From VFJZ01 sp038321545 (GTDB lineage Bacteria > Actinomycetota > Thermoleophilia > Gaiellales > F1-60-MAGs149), in NCBI GenBank assembly GCA_038321545.1, contig JBBQFB010000154.1:1-9579 (forward strand): a DNA stretch of 9,579 nt, given 5' to 3'. The notes below the pieces were generated by a model. It was not told the DNA's origin, made no database searches, and saw only the letters and a program-made list of their open reading frames with translations. This document shows positions 1 to 6,280 of this stretch, in pieces. Numbering within the stretch: position 1 is the first letter of the stretch; every line of letters starts with the position of its first letter. Position numbers and translations under genes: made by a program.

Positions 1-54
1 AAGGGACGACACCACACCACCGGTGATGAACACGTACCGGGTCCGCGACTCCAT
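1..54 (-). CDS. pyrG: CTP synthase, N-terminal 18 codons (3' part outside window)
   Basis: Reading from the ATG at 52-54, the 18 visible codons give MESRTRYVFITGGVVSSL. The core YVFITGGVVSSL is the near-invariant N-terminus of CTP synthase (kyifvTGGVVSSLGKG), which makes CTP from UTP, ATP and glutamine. The start is well supported by a GGGAGGT ribosome site 8 bases upstream. The gene is 54 bases after the cyclase stop, with no evident terminator between. Its place downstream of tlyA-nadK-recN matches the actinobacterial order. Only the first residues can be seen, so integrity of the rest cannot be judged. Confidence 0.9.
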   Translation of the reverse strand, partial: MESRTRYVFITGGVVSSL

Positions 55-62
55 CAGACGCT

Positions 63-69
63 ACCTCCC
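63..69 (-). promoter_or_regulatory. Ribosome binding site for pyrG
   Basis: On the minus strand this reads GGGAGGT, a strong Shine-Dalgarno sequence 8 bases before the ATG at 52-54. It is the best ribosome site in the window; most other genes here rely on stop-start overlap. It supports pyrG as independently initiated. Confidence 0.8.
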
Positions 70-108
70 GCGTGGGCTGCCACGGGTCCAGGATGGTATC
101 GGTCCGGG

Positions 109-795
109 CTACGGGACGAGGGCGATCACCCTCGCCGGAGCGCCCGAGGCGTCCACGATCCGGGCCGCTCCGACCACGATCCAGGCTCCCGTCGGCGGCA
201 GCTCGTCGAGCTTCACCAGCCCCTCGACGTGCCACAGACCGGCCGGCAGCGTGATGTGGTGGACGGGGAACTGGTCCTCGGTGCCGGGGTCGATACCGAG
301 CGTGTCGATGCCGATGCCGGCCACCTTGCGGGCGACCAGCAGCTCGGCCGCGTCGGTGGCGAGGCCGGGGAAGCGCAGGTCGGTCAGGTAGCGGGCATCG
401 TCGCCGCGGAGCCGGTCCCAGCCGGTCAGCACCAGCACCGCCGTCCCCGGCTGGATGGTGCCGTGCTCCGCCTCGAACGCCTCGAACGTCGCCGCCGGGA
501 TGTGCAGGTCGGGGTCGGCCGTGGCCGCCTCGCGCACGTCGACGACGATGGCCGGCCGCACGAGCTGGTCGACCGGGATGGCGTCGACGCGGATGCCGTC
601 GCGCGCGAAGTGCGCCGGCGCGTCGATGTGCGTGCCGAGGTGCTCGTCGAGCGAGAGGCGGCGGTGGTAGCCGGAGCCGCCGGTCTCGAACGACTCGCCG
701 ACCTCGGCCTCGAGGTGCCGGCCACTTCCGGGCCAAGGCGGTGTCGCCGGCCCGGCCGGCTGGGTGAGATCGATGATCCGGACGCCCGTCAGCAT
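109..795 (-). CDS. Cyclase family / kynurenine formamidase-like metal-dependent hydrolase
   Basis: A 228-aa protein of the cyclase superfamily (PF04199-type), whose members include kynurenine formamidase and other amide or lactone hydrolases. It starts MLTGVRIIDLTQPAGP, the usual opening. The metal site is visible: EHLGTHIDAPAHF (51-63) gives H52, H56 and D58, and the distal pair is H179 and E191, spaced 12 apart as in KynB. The IGIDTLGIDPG segment (161-171) and the C-terminal LPPTGAWIVVGAARIV are also typical. The ATG at 793-795 is preferred; an upstream in-frame ATG at 868-870 adds 25 Arg-rich residues and lies inside the repeat copy. No strong ribosome site is visible. The substrate is not known: no kynurenine pathway gene is nearby. 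It sits between recN and pyrG, in the position of steA-mctB in mycobacteria. Confidence 0.92.
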   Translation of the reverse strand: MLTGVRIIDLTQPAGPATPPWPGSGRHLEAEVGESFETGGSGYHRRLSLDEHLGTHIDAPAHFARDGIRVDAIPVDQLVRPAIVVDVREAATADPDLHIPAATFEAFEAEHGTIQPGTAVLVLTGWDRLRGDDARYLTDLRFPGLATDAAELLVARKVAGIGIDTLGIDPGTEDQFPVHHITLPAGLWHVEGLVKLDELPPTGAWIVVGAARIVDASGAPARVIALVP

Positions 796-862
796 CGGCG
801 CAGGATACGGGAACGGCGTGCGTCGTCGTGCCCGGGTACGAAGGCCTCGATACGCGGAGCGT

Positions 863-927
863 TGCTCCATCGGCCTGCGCCAAGGCCCGGGTCGGAGCGC
901 TCGTTCCGTGCACTCGAGGCGGACTCG
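863..927. repeat. Diverged direct repeat, copy 1
   Basis: It aligns without gaps to 1115-1179 (offset exactly 252). The first 17 bases, TGCTCCATCGGCCTGCG, are identical in both copies; the last 31 bases (897-927) match at 28 of 31 positions. The central 17 bases (880-896) are largely different. The end of this copy nearest the cyclase gene runs into a small inverted repeat, GGAGC-GTT-GCTCC (856-868). Conserved ends with a free centre fit an intergenic element family or a hairpin-forming RNA more than a simple recent duplication. Confidence 0.8.
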
Positions 928-937
928 GAGGCGCGCA

Positions 938-953
938 GCTCCTGCGCAGGAGC
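938..953. repeat. Perfect 16-base palindrome
   Basis: GCTCCTGCGCAGGAGC reads the same on both strands, with no interruption. It lies 10 bases beyond repeat copy 1 and about 140 bases upstream of the cyclase start. It could be a dimeric repressor site or the stem of a structured RNA. In GC-rich DNA, shorter palindromes are common, but a perfect 16-mer is less expected by chance. Confidence 0.7.
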
Positions 954-1081
954 ATCGTCAGCTACAGGCCGCGCGGATGCGGACTGAGGTCATCACCTGG
1001 AACTTGACACGTCCACCTGTCGCCTCCGCTTGCGGCTCTTCACGGCATCCGACGGGGTCTCCACGCCGCGGCGGCTGCACC

Positions 1082-1102
1082 CGCGGATGCCTTGCGTCCG
1101 CG
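1082..1102. other. Hairpin-capable segment downstream of recN
   Basis: CGCGGATGC and GCGTCCGCG pair over 9 positions around a CTT loop, with one T·G pair on the plus strand (an A-C mismatch in a recN-direction transcript). A competing 7-base stem pairs 1082-1088 with 1103-1109. There is no T-tract on either side, so it is a poor intrinsic terminator; it may be one of the structured parts of this gap. Confidence 0.4.
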
Positions 1103-1114
1103 ATCCGCGACGGC

Positions 1115-1179
1115 TGCTCCATCGGCCTGCGTCTGACTCCGCGGAGAAGCGCCCGTTCCGCGCACTCGAGGCAGACTCG
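1115..1179. repeat. Diverged direct repeat, copy 2
   Basis: Second copy of the repeat at 863-927, ending 3 bases from the recN stop codon. Its central part contains the 10-base palindrome CTCCGCGGAG (1137-1146) where copy 1 has an unrelated GC-rich sequence with CCCGGG. The mismatches to copy 1 in the right arm are at 1153, 1161 and 1173. Both copies are in the same orientation. Confidence 0.8.
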
Positions 1180-1182
1180 CGT

Positions 1183-2844
1183 TCAGCCCCGGAGCGCGCG
1201 AGCCAGCTGGAGGGCCTCCTCGGAGTCCTCCTCGCCGCCCAGCATGCGGGCCAGCTCGGCGTCGACCGCGTCGCCCTCCAGCCGCTCGACCCGCGTCACC
1301 GTCGGATCGCCGGGCTCCTTCACGACGCGGAAGTGATGGTCGGCGAGCGCCGCCACCTGCGCGAGGTGCGTGATGCAGATGACCTGGGCGGTCTGCGCGA
1401 GCGCCGCGAGCTTCTCGCCCACCGCGCGCGCCGTGCGACCGCCGACGCCCGCGTCGACCTCGTCGAACACCAGCATCGGTACGCCGCTGCGCTCCTGCGC
1501 CGCGACGCGGATCGCGAGCGAGATGCGCGACAGCTCGCCGCCCGACGCGGTCTCGGCGACGCTCCCCCAGGTGACGCCCGGGTTGGGCGCGACCAGCAGC
1601 CGCACCTCGTCGGCGCCGTTCGGGCCGGGCTCGCGCGCCTCGACGCGCACGTCGACCCGCGCCTCGGCCATGCCGAGGTCGGCCAGCTGACGCTCGATCG
1701 CACGGGCGAACGCGGCACCGGCCGTCCGGCGGGCGGTGGACAGCGTGTCAGCGGCCTTCCGCACGACCGCGATGGCGGCGGTCTCGGCCTCGCGCAGCCG
1801 GACCAGCTCGCTGTCGCGGCGGCCGAGCCGTTCCAGCCGGTCGCGCGCCTCGTGGGCGGCCGCGATCGCCCCCTCCACCGAGCCGTGCCGGTGCGCCAGG
1901 TCGTCGAGCTTCTCCAGCCGCGCCTCGACCTGCTCGAGCCGCGCCGGATCGTGCTCGACGCCGGCCGCGTAGCCGTGCAGCGAGCGCGCCACCTCCTCCA
2001 GCCGGACGAGCGCGTCGCGCAGCTCGGCGCCGATGGTGCCCAGGTCGGGATCGAAGCCCTCGGCGCCCGCCAGGGCGCGCTCCGCCAGCGCGACTCCGGT
2101 CACGGCACCGTCCCCGTCGGTCGGCTCCAGCAGGTGTGCGGCGCCGCCGGCGGCCTGCAGCAGCACGTCGGCGTGGCGCAGGCGCTCACGCTCCGAGCGC
2201 AGCCGCTCGCTCTCCCCCGGTTCGGGCGCGACGTCGTTGACACGGCGCACCAGGTCGCCGAGGTCGTCGATCAGGCGATCGGCTCCGGCGGCGTCCGACT
2301 CGGCGGCGGCCAGCTGCCGGCGCGCCTCGCTGAGGCCGTGCCACGCGTCGGACATCGCGTGCAGCATGTCGATCTGGTCAGGGCCGGCGAAGCCGTCCAG
2401 GAGCGTGCGCTGCACGGCCGGCCGCGTCAGCGCGCGCGCCTCGTGCTGCGACACGACCGACACCAGCTCCTCGCCGGCGGCGGCGAGCGCCGCACGCGTC
2501 GTGGCTCGCCCGCACGCCAGCGCGCGGCCGCGACCGTCGGCCGACACGCGCCGGGCCAGCACGAGCGGCTCGTCGTCGTCGCCGGCCAGCTCGCGGACGC
2601 CGTCGAAGGCCTCTCGCGCCAGCATGCCGGGCGGCATCGCGAAGGCCGCCTCGACGTACGCTTCGGGGCCGTTCGGGCCGACCAGCGACGCCTCGGTGCG
2701 GCCGCCCAGCGCCAGGTCGAGCGCGCCGGTGACGATCGTCTTGCCGGCGCCCGTCTCCCCCGTCAGCACGTTCAGGCCGGGGCCGAACTGCAGGTCCGCC
2801 TCGCGGATCACGACCAGGTTGGAGACGACCAGGCGCTCGAGCAT
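1183..2844 (-). CDS. recN: DNA repair protein RecN
   Basis: An SMC-like ATPase acting in recombinational repair of double-strand breaks. The 553-aa protein has the expected length and full architecture: N-terminal LERLVVSNLVVIREADLQF, Walker A GETGAGKT (29-36), the SQHEARAL segment (132-139; relatives have GQHE), a central coiled-coil region rich in Glu/Arg/Leu (about 170-390), the ABC signature SGGELSR (434-440), Walker B MLVFDEVDAGVGG (457-469) and the H-loop ITHLAQVAALADHH (491-504). All ATPase residues appear intact. The ATG at 2842-2844 overlaps the nadK stop by one base. recN is the last gene of the coupled block; a 387-base gap without a gene follows. No LexA box was recognised, and as the gene is coupled to nadK, its expression probably follows the operon. 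Confidence 0.97.
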   Translation of the reverse strand: MLERLVVSNLVVIREADLQFGPGLNVLTGETGAGKTIVTGALDLALGGRTEASLVGPNGPEAYVEAAFAMPPGMLAREAFDGVRELAGDDDEPLVLARRVSADGRGRALACGRATTRAALAAAGEELVSVVSQHEARALTRPAVQRTLLDGFAGPDQIDMLHAMSDAWHGLSEARRQLAAAESDAAGADRLIDDLGDLVRRVNDVAPEPGESERLRSERERLRHADVLLQAAGGAAHLLEPTDGDGAVTGVALAERALAGAEGFDPDLGTIGAELRDALVRLEEVARSLHGYAAGVEHDPARLEQVEARLEKLDDLAHRHGSVEGAIAAAHEARDRLERLGRRDSELVRLREAETAAIAVVRKAADTLSTARRTAGAAFARAIERQLADLGMAEARVDVRVEAREPGPNGADEVRLLVAPNPGVTWGSVAETASGGELSRISLAIRVAAQERSGVPMLVFDEVDAGVGGRTARAVGEKLAALAQTAQVICITHLAQVAALADHHFRVVKEPGDPTVTRVERLEGDAVDAELARMLGGEEDSEEALQLARALRG

Positions 2845-3704
2845 CAGCGGGAGAAGGTGGCCCGGTAGCGGGACAGGAACGGCCGGTCGGCCAGCATCGC
2901 GAGCGACGCGGTCGACAGGCCGAGGCGGATCTCGGCGACCGCGCCCTCGTCGAGCGAGCCGACGACGTGGCCGTCGACGACGACCCGCGACGAGAATCCG
3001 TGCGAGCGCGACGTGACGCGGATCTGGTGGCCGTGCGAAAGCACCAGCGGGCGCGCGTCGAGGGCGTGCGGCGCGACGAACGTGACGACCATCGCGTCGA
3101 CGCCCCAGCCCATGATCGGCCCGCCGGCAGACAGGTTGTAGCCCGTCGAGCCGACGGCGGTGGCGATCACGATGCCGTCGCAGCCGCGCTCACCGAGGTC
3201 GATGCCGTTGACCTCCCAGCCGAGCATCGCCATCCGGCCGTGGGTCGAGCTCGAGACCAGCACGTCGTTGACGGCGGTGTGCCGGCGGCCCTGATGGACG
3301 AGCTCGATGGTCGGCAGCGCCGCCGTCTCGAACTTGCCGGCGAGCACCTCGGGCAGGCGCGCGGAGAGCTCGTGCTCGGTCAGCGACGTGAGGAACCCGA
3401 CACGGCCGAAGTTGACGCCCATCACCGGCACCTGCGTGTCGAGGAACCGCTGCAGGGCGCGCAGCATCGTGCCGTCGCCGCCCAGCACCAGCACGAGGTC
3501 GCACGCGCCAGACTCGTCCCACGGGTCGGCGCTGGCCGCGATGGCGGGGTGCTTGTTGCGCTCGTCGGCCGGCATCAGCAGCGTGCCGCCCGTAGAGCGC
3601 ACCAGCTCGAGCACGGTGCCGAGCGCGTCGCGGGTGCGGTCCGGGTCGCCGTGGGTGATCACGGCGCAGCGCCGGACCGGCCGGGTCTCAGGCTCCGGCG
3701 GCAT
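2844..3704 (-). CDS. nadK: NAD kinase
   Basis: Phosphorylates NAD to NADP using ATP or polyphosphate; cytoplasmic. Taking the ATG at 3702-3704, the protein is 286 aa, a normal length. It has GGDGT (75-79, nucleotide-binding with the catalytic Asp), GVNFGRVGFL (96-105), AVNDVLV (144-150, the NE/ND motif), DGIVIATAVGSTGYNLSAGGP (176-196), the glycine-rich core signature, and VDG (243-245). This start overlaps the tlyA stop by 17 bases. ATGs at 3749 and 3752 would add about 15 residues of Pro-rich sequence encoded inside the tlyA tail; neither start has a clear ribosome site, so the shorter protein is preferred but not proven. The TGA shares one base with the recN ATG (TGATG), suggesting translational coupling. 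No ArgR gene lies between nadK/tlyA and recN, unlike in Bacillus. Confidence 0.95.
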   Translation of the reverse strand: MPPEPETRPVRRCAVITHGDPDRTRDALGTVLELVRSTGGTLLMPADERNKHPAIAASADPWDESGACDLVLVLGGDGTMLRALQRFLDTQVPVMGVNFGRVGFLTSLTEHELSARLPEVLAGKFETAALPTIELVHQGRRHTAVNDVLVSSSTHGRMAMLGWEVNGIDLGERGCDGIVIATAVGSTGYNLSAGGPIMGWGVDAMVVTFVAPHALDARPLVLSHGHQIRVTSRSHGFSSRVVVDGHVVGSLDEGAVAEIRLGLSTASLAMLADRPFLSRYRATFSR

Positions 3705-4548
3705 CGCGGGCGAGGGCGGCAGGATCGGGGGCTGGGCGGGGGGCGGCATCATGGTCGGCTGAGACGATGGCGAGCAGGTACTCGTGGTTGCCGGCAGGCC
3801 CCGGATGACCGGAGTCGACGGCGCCGAGCGGCACCCCGCCGAGGTCGCAAGCGTAGCGGGCGACGCGCTCGACGGCGCCCGCGCGCACCGCGGGATCCCG
3901 CACCACGCCGCCGCGCGGGACGTTCTCACGACCGGCCTCGAACTGCGGCTTGACGAGCACCAGCGCGCGCCACGGAGCCTGGGCGGTTGCGAGTGCCGGG
4001 CCGAGCACGAGGGTGAGCGAGATGAACGACACGTCGGCCACCACCAGGTCGGGCCGGAACGGCAGCTGCCCGACGGTCAGGTCGCGGGCGTTCGTGCGCT
4101 CCAGCACCGTCACGCGGGAATCGGTGCGGACGCGCTCGTGCAGCTGTCCGTAGCCGACGTCGAGCGCGATCACCGCCGCCGCACCGCGCTGCAGCAGGCA
4201 GTCGGTGAACCCGCCGGTCGAGGCGCCGACGTCGAGCGCGTGCGCCCCGGCCACATCCCAGCCGAAGGTGTCGAGCCCGGTCGCCAGCTTGCCTCCGGCA
4301 CGGGAGACGAACGGCGCCTGCGCGGCCACCTCGACGGTCGCGTCGTCGGCGACCCGCGTGCCGGCCTTCGTGACGACCTGGCCGTCGACGCGGACGTGGC
4401 CGCCCATCACGAGGCCCTGCGCGCGCCCTCGCGTGTCGACCAGCCCGCGCGCCACGAGCGCGACGTCGAGCCGCTCGCTCAGGGTTCGGCCGTCCGGCGG
4501 GGCAAGGGACGCATGGCGGTCACAGGGTACGCCCCGCGCCGGTGACAC
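3688..4548 (-). CDS. tlyA: TlyA family rRNA (cytidine-2'-O)-methyltransferase
   Basis: A 286-aa protein with an S4 RNA-binding domain (about 24-76, LSERLDVALVARGLVDTRGR onward) followed by an FtsJ-like methyltransferase. Motifs are FVSRAGGKL (80-88), the SAM-binding ALDVGASTGGFTDCLLQ (104-120), DVGYGQL (130-136), ADVSFISL (171-178), VLVKPQFE (197-204) and GNHEYLL (253-259). The FtsJ-type catalytic tetrad can be read as K87, D172, K200 and E256. TlyA proteins 2'-O-methylate cytidines in 16S and 23S rRNA, which affects capreomycin sensitivity in mycobacteria. The start is GTG at 4546-4548, the only ATG/GTG/TTG between an in-frame stop at 4582-4584 and the S4 domain; the first 22 residues are unlike known TlyA and may be extra. 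An Ala/Pro-rich tail (266-286) overlaps the nadK start. The order tlyA-nadK-recN is conserved widely. Confidence 0.94.
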   Translation of the reverse strand: MSPARGVPCDRHASLAPPDGRTLSERLDVALVARGLVDTRGRAQGLVMGGHVRVDGQVVTKAGTRVADDATVEVAAQAPFVSRAGGKLATGLDTFGWDVAGAHALDVGASTGGFTDCLLQRGAAAVIALDVGYGQLHERVRTDSRVTVLERTNARDLTVGQLPFRPDLVVADVSFISLTLVLGPALATAQAPWRALVLVKPQFEAGRENVPRGGVVRDPAVRAGAVERVARYACDLGGVPLGAVDSGHPGPAGNHEYLLAIVSADHDAAPRPAPDPAALARDAAGA

Positions 4549-4595
4549 ATTCCCCGCGGTCCGGGCAAACGTCGCGTGCAGTCACAGGCGCTGAC

Positions 4596-5135
4596 TCATC
4601 CGATGCGGGCGGGCGGCACGAGGCGGTAAACGACGTGATGGCGGCCGGGCCAGCCGGGAAATCGCGGGTGGTCGAAGTCCTTCGCCGGGTCGCGGATCAT
4701 GCCCAGCTTCTGCATCACTCTCTGCGACCGCAGATTGGCGACGGCGGTGAAGGACAGGATCTCGTCCAGGCCGAGCTCGTTGAAGCCATGGGCGACCGCC
4801 GCGCGAGCGCCCTCCGTTGCGAAGCCCTGTCCCCAGTGCGCAGGAGACAGACGCCATCCGACCTCCGTACCTGGCGCGAGCGCCAGGTCGTCCGGCACCG
4901 GGCTCAGTCCGACGAAGCCGATGAACTGGCCACTGTCGATCCTCTCCGCCGCCCATAGACCCCAGCCGCAAAGCGCGAGGTGGCTCTCGATGCGATCGGC
5001 GAGGTGATCGCTCTGCTCGCGCGTCATGGCGCCCGGGAAGTGCTCCATGACCTGCGGGTCGGCATTGATCGAGGCGAACGGGGCGCGGTCGGCCGGTTGC
5101 CAGCGTCGTAGGATCAACCGCTCCGTCGTCAGCAT
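4596..5135 (-). CDS. GNAT family N-acetyltransferase (RimJ/RimL-like)
   Basis: A 179-residue acetyl-CoA-dependent N-acetyltransferase of the Acetyltransf_3 (RimJ/RimL-like) group. It starts MLTTERLILRRWQPAD, the standard opening. The middle has GFVGLSPV, the strand EVGWRLSPAHWGQGFATEG (91-109) holding the acetyl-CoA pyrophosphate loop WGQGFATEG, then an amphipathic helix, and NLRSQRVMQKLGMI (134-147), the typical C-terminal motif. The substrate cannot be told from sequence; relatives modify ribosomal proteins, antibiotics or small amines. An AGG-rich stretch touches the ATG at 5133-5135, with no good spacing for a ribosome site. Unlike its neighbours it overlaps nothing: 42 bases separate it from ispA and 47 from tlyA. 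It has more A/T-containing codons by eye than the flanking genes. This suggests later insertion into an old operon, in the slot where dxs often sits. Confidence 0.9.
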   Translation of the reverse strand: MLTTERLILRRWQPADRAPFASINADPQVMEHFPGAMTREQSDHLADRIESHLALCGWGLWAAERIDSGQFIGFVGLSPVPDDLALAPGTEVGWRLSPAHWGQGFATEGARAAVAHGFNELGLDEILSFTAVANLRSQRVMQKLGMIRDPAKDFDHPRFPGWPGRHHVVYRLVPPARIG

Positions 5136-5177
5136 CCTCGTAGGGTCTCATGCCTGGCGAGACGCTGCAGTCGGGGC

Positions 5178-6062
5178 TCAGCGATCGCGGCCGTACACGA
5201 GCCCGGCGAGGCCCGCGAGGGACTCGGTCCGGCCCGGCAGAGCAGCCAGCAGCTCGCTGCAGCGACGCTCGGACTCGTCGGCCAGCTCGCGCGCCCGGTC
5301 GATGCCGAGCACCGTTACGAAGGTGCGCTTGTCGTGCACGACGTCGGAGCCGGCGGGCTTGCCCAGCTGCTCGTCGGTGCCGGTCGCGTCGAGCACGTCG
5401 TCGACCATCTGGAAACCCGTGCCGAGCTCCTCGGCGAACGCCAGGTAGGCCGCGTCGGTTGCGGCCGGCGGCGCCACCAGTGCGAGGCCGGTCGCCACCG
5501 ACGCGCGGATCAGCCGGCCCGTCTTGAGGCCCGACATGCGGCGCAGCCACGCCTCGTCGGGCACCGGCGGCGGGCGCACGTCGAGGTACTGCCCGGCGAT
5601 CATGCCCTCGACGCCCGCGTGCAGCGCGGTCAGCACCGCCGCGCGTCGCGAGGCCGGGCAGCGCAGGCGATCGAGCACCAGGCCGTAGGCGCCGTTCAGC
5701 AGCGCGTCGCCGACCAGCACCGCCGCGTCCTCGCCGTACCGCACGTGCGTGGTCGGCCGGCCCCGGCGCAGCTGGTCGTCGTCGATCGCCGGCAGGTCGT
5801 CGTGGACGAGCGAGAAGGTGTGCACCCACTCGAGCGCGGCGGCCACCGGCAACGCGGCGTGCGTATCGCCGCCGAGCGACTCGACCGTGGACAGGGTGAG
5901 CAGCGGCCGCAGCCGCTTGCCGCCGGCTACGAGCGGGTACCAGAGGACGTCCTCGAACGGCTCGAGGTCGACCGGCATCGCGCCGCGGCGTTCGCGCGCC
6001 AGCAGGCCCAGGTACTCATCGAACGCCGTGGCGAGGTGCTTCGGAAAGGTTGCGATCGTCAC
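5178..6062 (-). CDS. ispA: Short-chain polyprenyl diphosphate synthase (farnesyl diphosphate synthase type)
   Basis: Condenses isopentenyl diphosphate with allylic diphosphates to make C15 (possibly C20) prenyl diphosphates for quinone, carotenoid and undecaprenyl carrier synthesis. The 294-aa protein has all trans-prenyltransferase motifs: GGKRLRP (47-53), the first Asp-rich motif DDLPAIDDD (88-96) with the two-residue insertion typical of bacterial type II enzymes, RRGRPTTH (99-106), GQYLD (157-161), K180-T181, and the second Asp-rich motif DDVLD (221-225) followed by LGKPAGSD and K245. Phe83, five residues before the first motif, is in the position where an aromatic residue limits products to C15; this favours farnesyl diphosphate synthase over a geranylgeranyl enzyme. 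The start is GTG at 6060-6062, overlapping the preceding stop as GTGA. The order nusB-small gene-ispA is conserved; dxs, which often follows, is absent. Exact chain length is inferred. Confidence 0.93.
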   Translation of the reverse strand: MTIATFPKHLATAFDEYLGLLARERRGAMPVDLEPFEDVLWYPLVAGGKRLRPLLTLSTVESLGGDTHAALPVAAALEWVHTFSLVHDDLPAIDDDQLRRGRPTTHVRYGEDAAVLVGDALLNGAYGLVLDRLRCPASRRAAVLTALHAGVEGMIAGQYLDVRPPPVPDEAWLRRMSGLKTGRLIRASVATGLALVAPPAATDAAYLAFAEELGTGFQMVDDVLDATGTDEQLGKPAGSDVVHDKRTFVTVLGIDRARELADESERRCSELLAALPGRTESLAGLAGLVYGRDR

Positions 6063-6271
6063 AGCAGCCCGAGCTGGGCGTCATCGCCGCCCTCGTCGTC
6101 GGCGACCGCCCGGCGCTGGCGCTCGACCTCGACCGAGACCTCCTGCGCGACCTCGTTCAGCTCGCCGAGGACATCGGCCGCCGCGGCGGCGTCGGGTGCC
6201 GCCTCGAGGCGCGCGCGGGCATCCTCGAGCCGGTCGAGCAACGACTTCAGATGGTCGATGCGATCGTCCAC
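6059..6271 (-). CDS. Small helical (coiled-coil-like) protein in the xseB position
   Basis: A 70-residue acidic protein with GTG start, 9 bases after the nusB stop, whose TGA overlaps the GTG of the polyprenyl synthase gene by 4 bases (GTGA). The sequence begins with a heptad-rich stretch LKSLLDRLEDARARLEA, continues with an Ala-rich region and a second helix LGELNEVAQEVSVEVERQRR, and ends in an acidic tail (DDEGGDD). In Bacillus and others this slot holds xseB, the small subunit of exonuclease VII, which is also a short two-helix protein. But I do not see the XseB hallmark (FEEALAELE...LEEAL...FE.G), and no xseA is present next to it. I therefore call it unknown: either a very diverged XseB or a separate lineage-specific coiled-coil protein. 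That the gene is real is supported by tight packing and overlap on both sides. Confidence 0.72.
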   Translation of the reverse strand: MDDRIDHLKSLLDRLEDARARLEAAPDAAAAADVLGELNEVAQEVSVEVERQRRAVADDEGGDDAQLGLL

Positions 6272-6280
6272 GGCTACAGG

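Larger units (their letters stand above)
796..1182. other. 387-base non-coding gap between recN and the cyclase gene
   Basis: No convincing gene is present on either strand. Open frames that cross it on the plus strand are Arg/Ser-rich shadows with no family signature. It holds two diverged copies of a 65-base direct repeat (863-927 and 1115-1179), a perfect 16-base palindrome (938-953) and a hairpin-capable segment (1082-1102). I found no convincing promoter for the cyclase gene and no T-rich intrinsic terminator after recN. In mycobacteria, steA and mctB lie between recN and pyrG; neither is recognisable here. Confidence 0.7.

Noticed and set aside
796..870. N-terminal extension of the cyclase gene to an ATG at 868-870
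   Set aside because: The added 25 residues are Arg-rich, not part of the family, and the ATG lies within the intergenic repeat copy 1. The ATG at 793-795 gives the standard start.
1004..1009. TTGACA on the plus strand, identical to a -35 consensus
   Set aside because: No -10-like sequence at the proper distance and no plus-strand gene downstream.
863..1179. Repeat pair considered as a CRISPR array
   Set aside because: Only two copies, with a 187-base spacing and diverged sequence, and no cas gene; it does not fit an array.
1030..2868. Very long plus-strand open frame of 612 codons opposite recN
   Set aside because: It is an Arg/Gln/His-rich antisense shadow caused by high GC; recN on the other strand has complete ATPase motifs and the frame has no family signature.
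3262..3270. Asp instead of Glu in the NAD kinase NE motif (AVNDVLV)
   Set aside because: The ND form occurs in known NAD kinases, and all other motifs are intact, so it is not a sign of lost function.
4582..5829. Long minus-strand frame of 415 codons across ispA and the acetyltransferase gene
   Set aside because: Arg/Gly/Ala-rich shadow in a different frame; the genes in the correct frames have clear family motifs.
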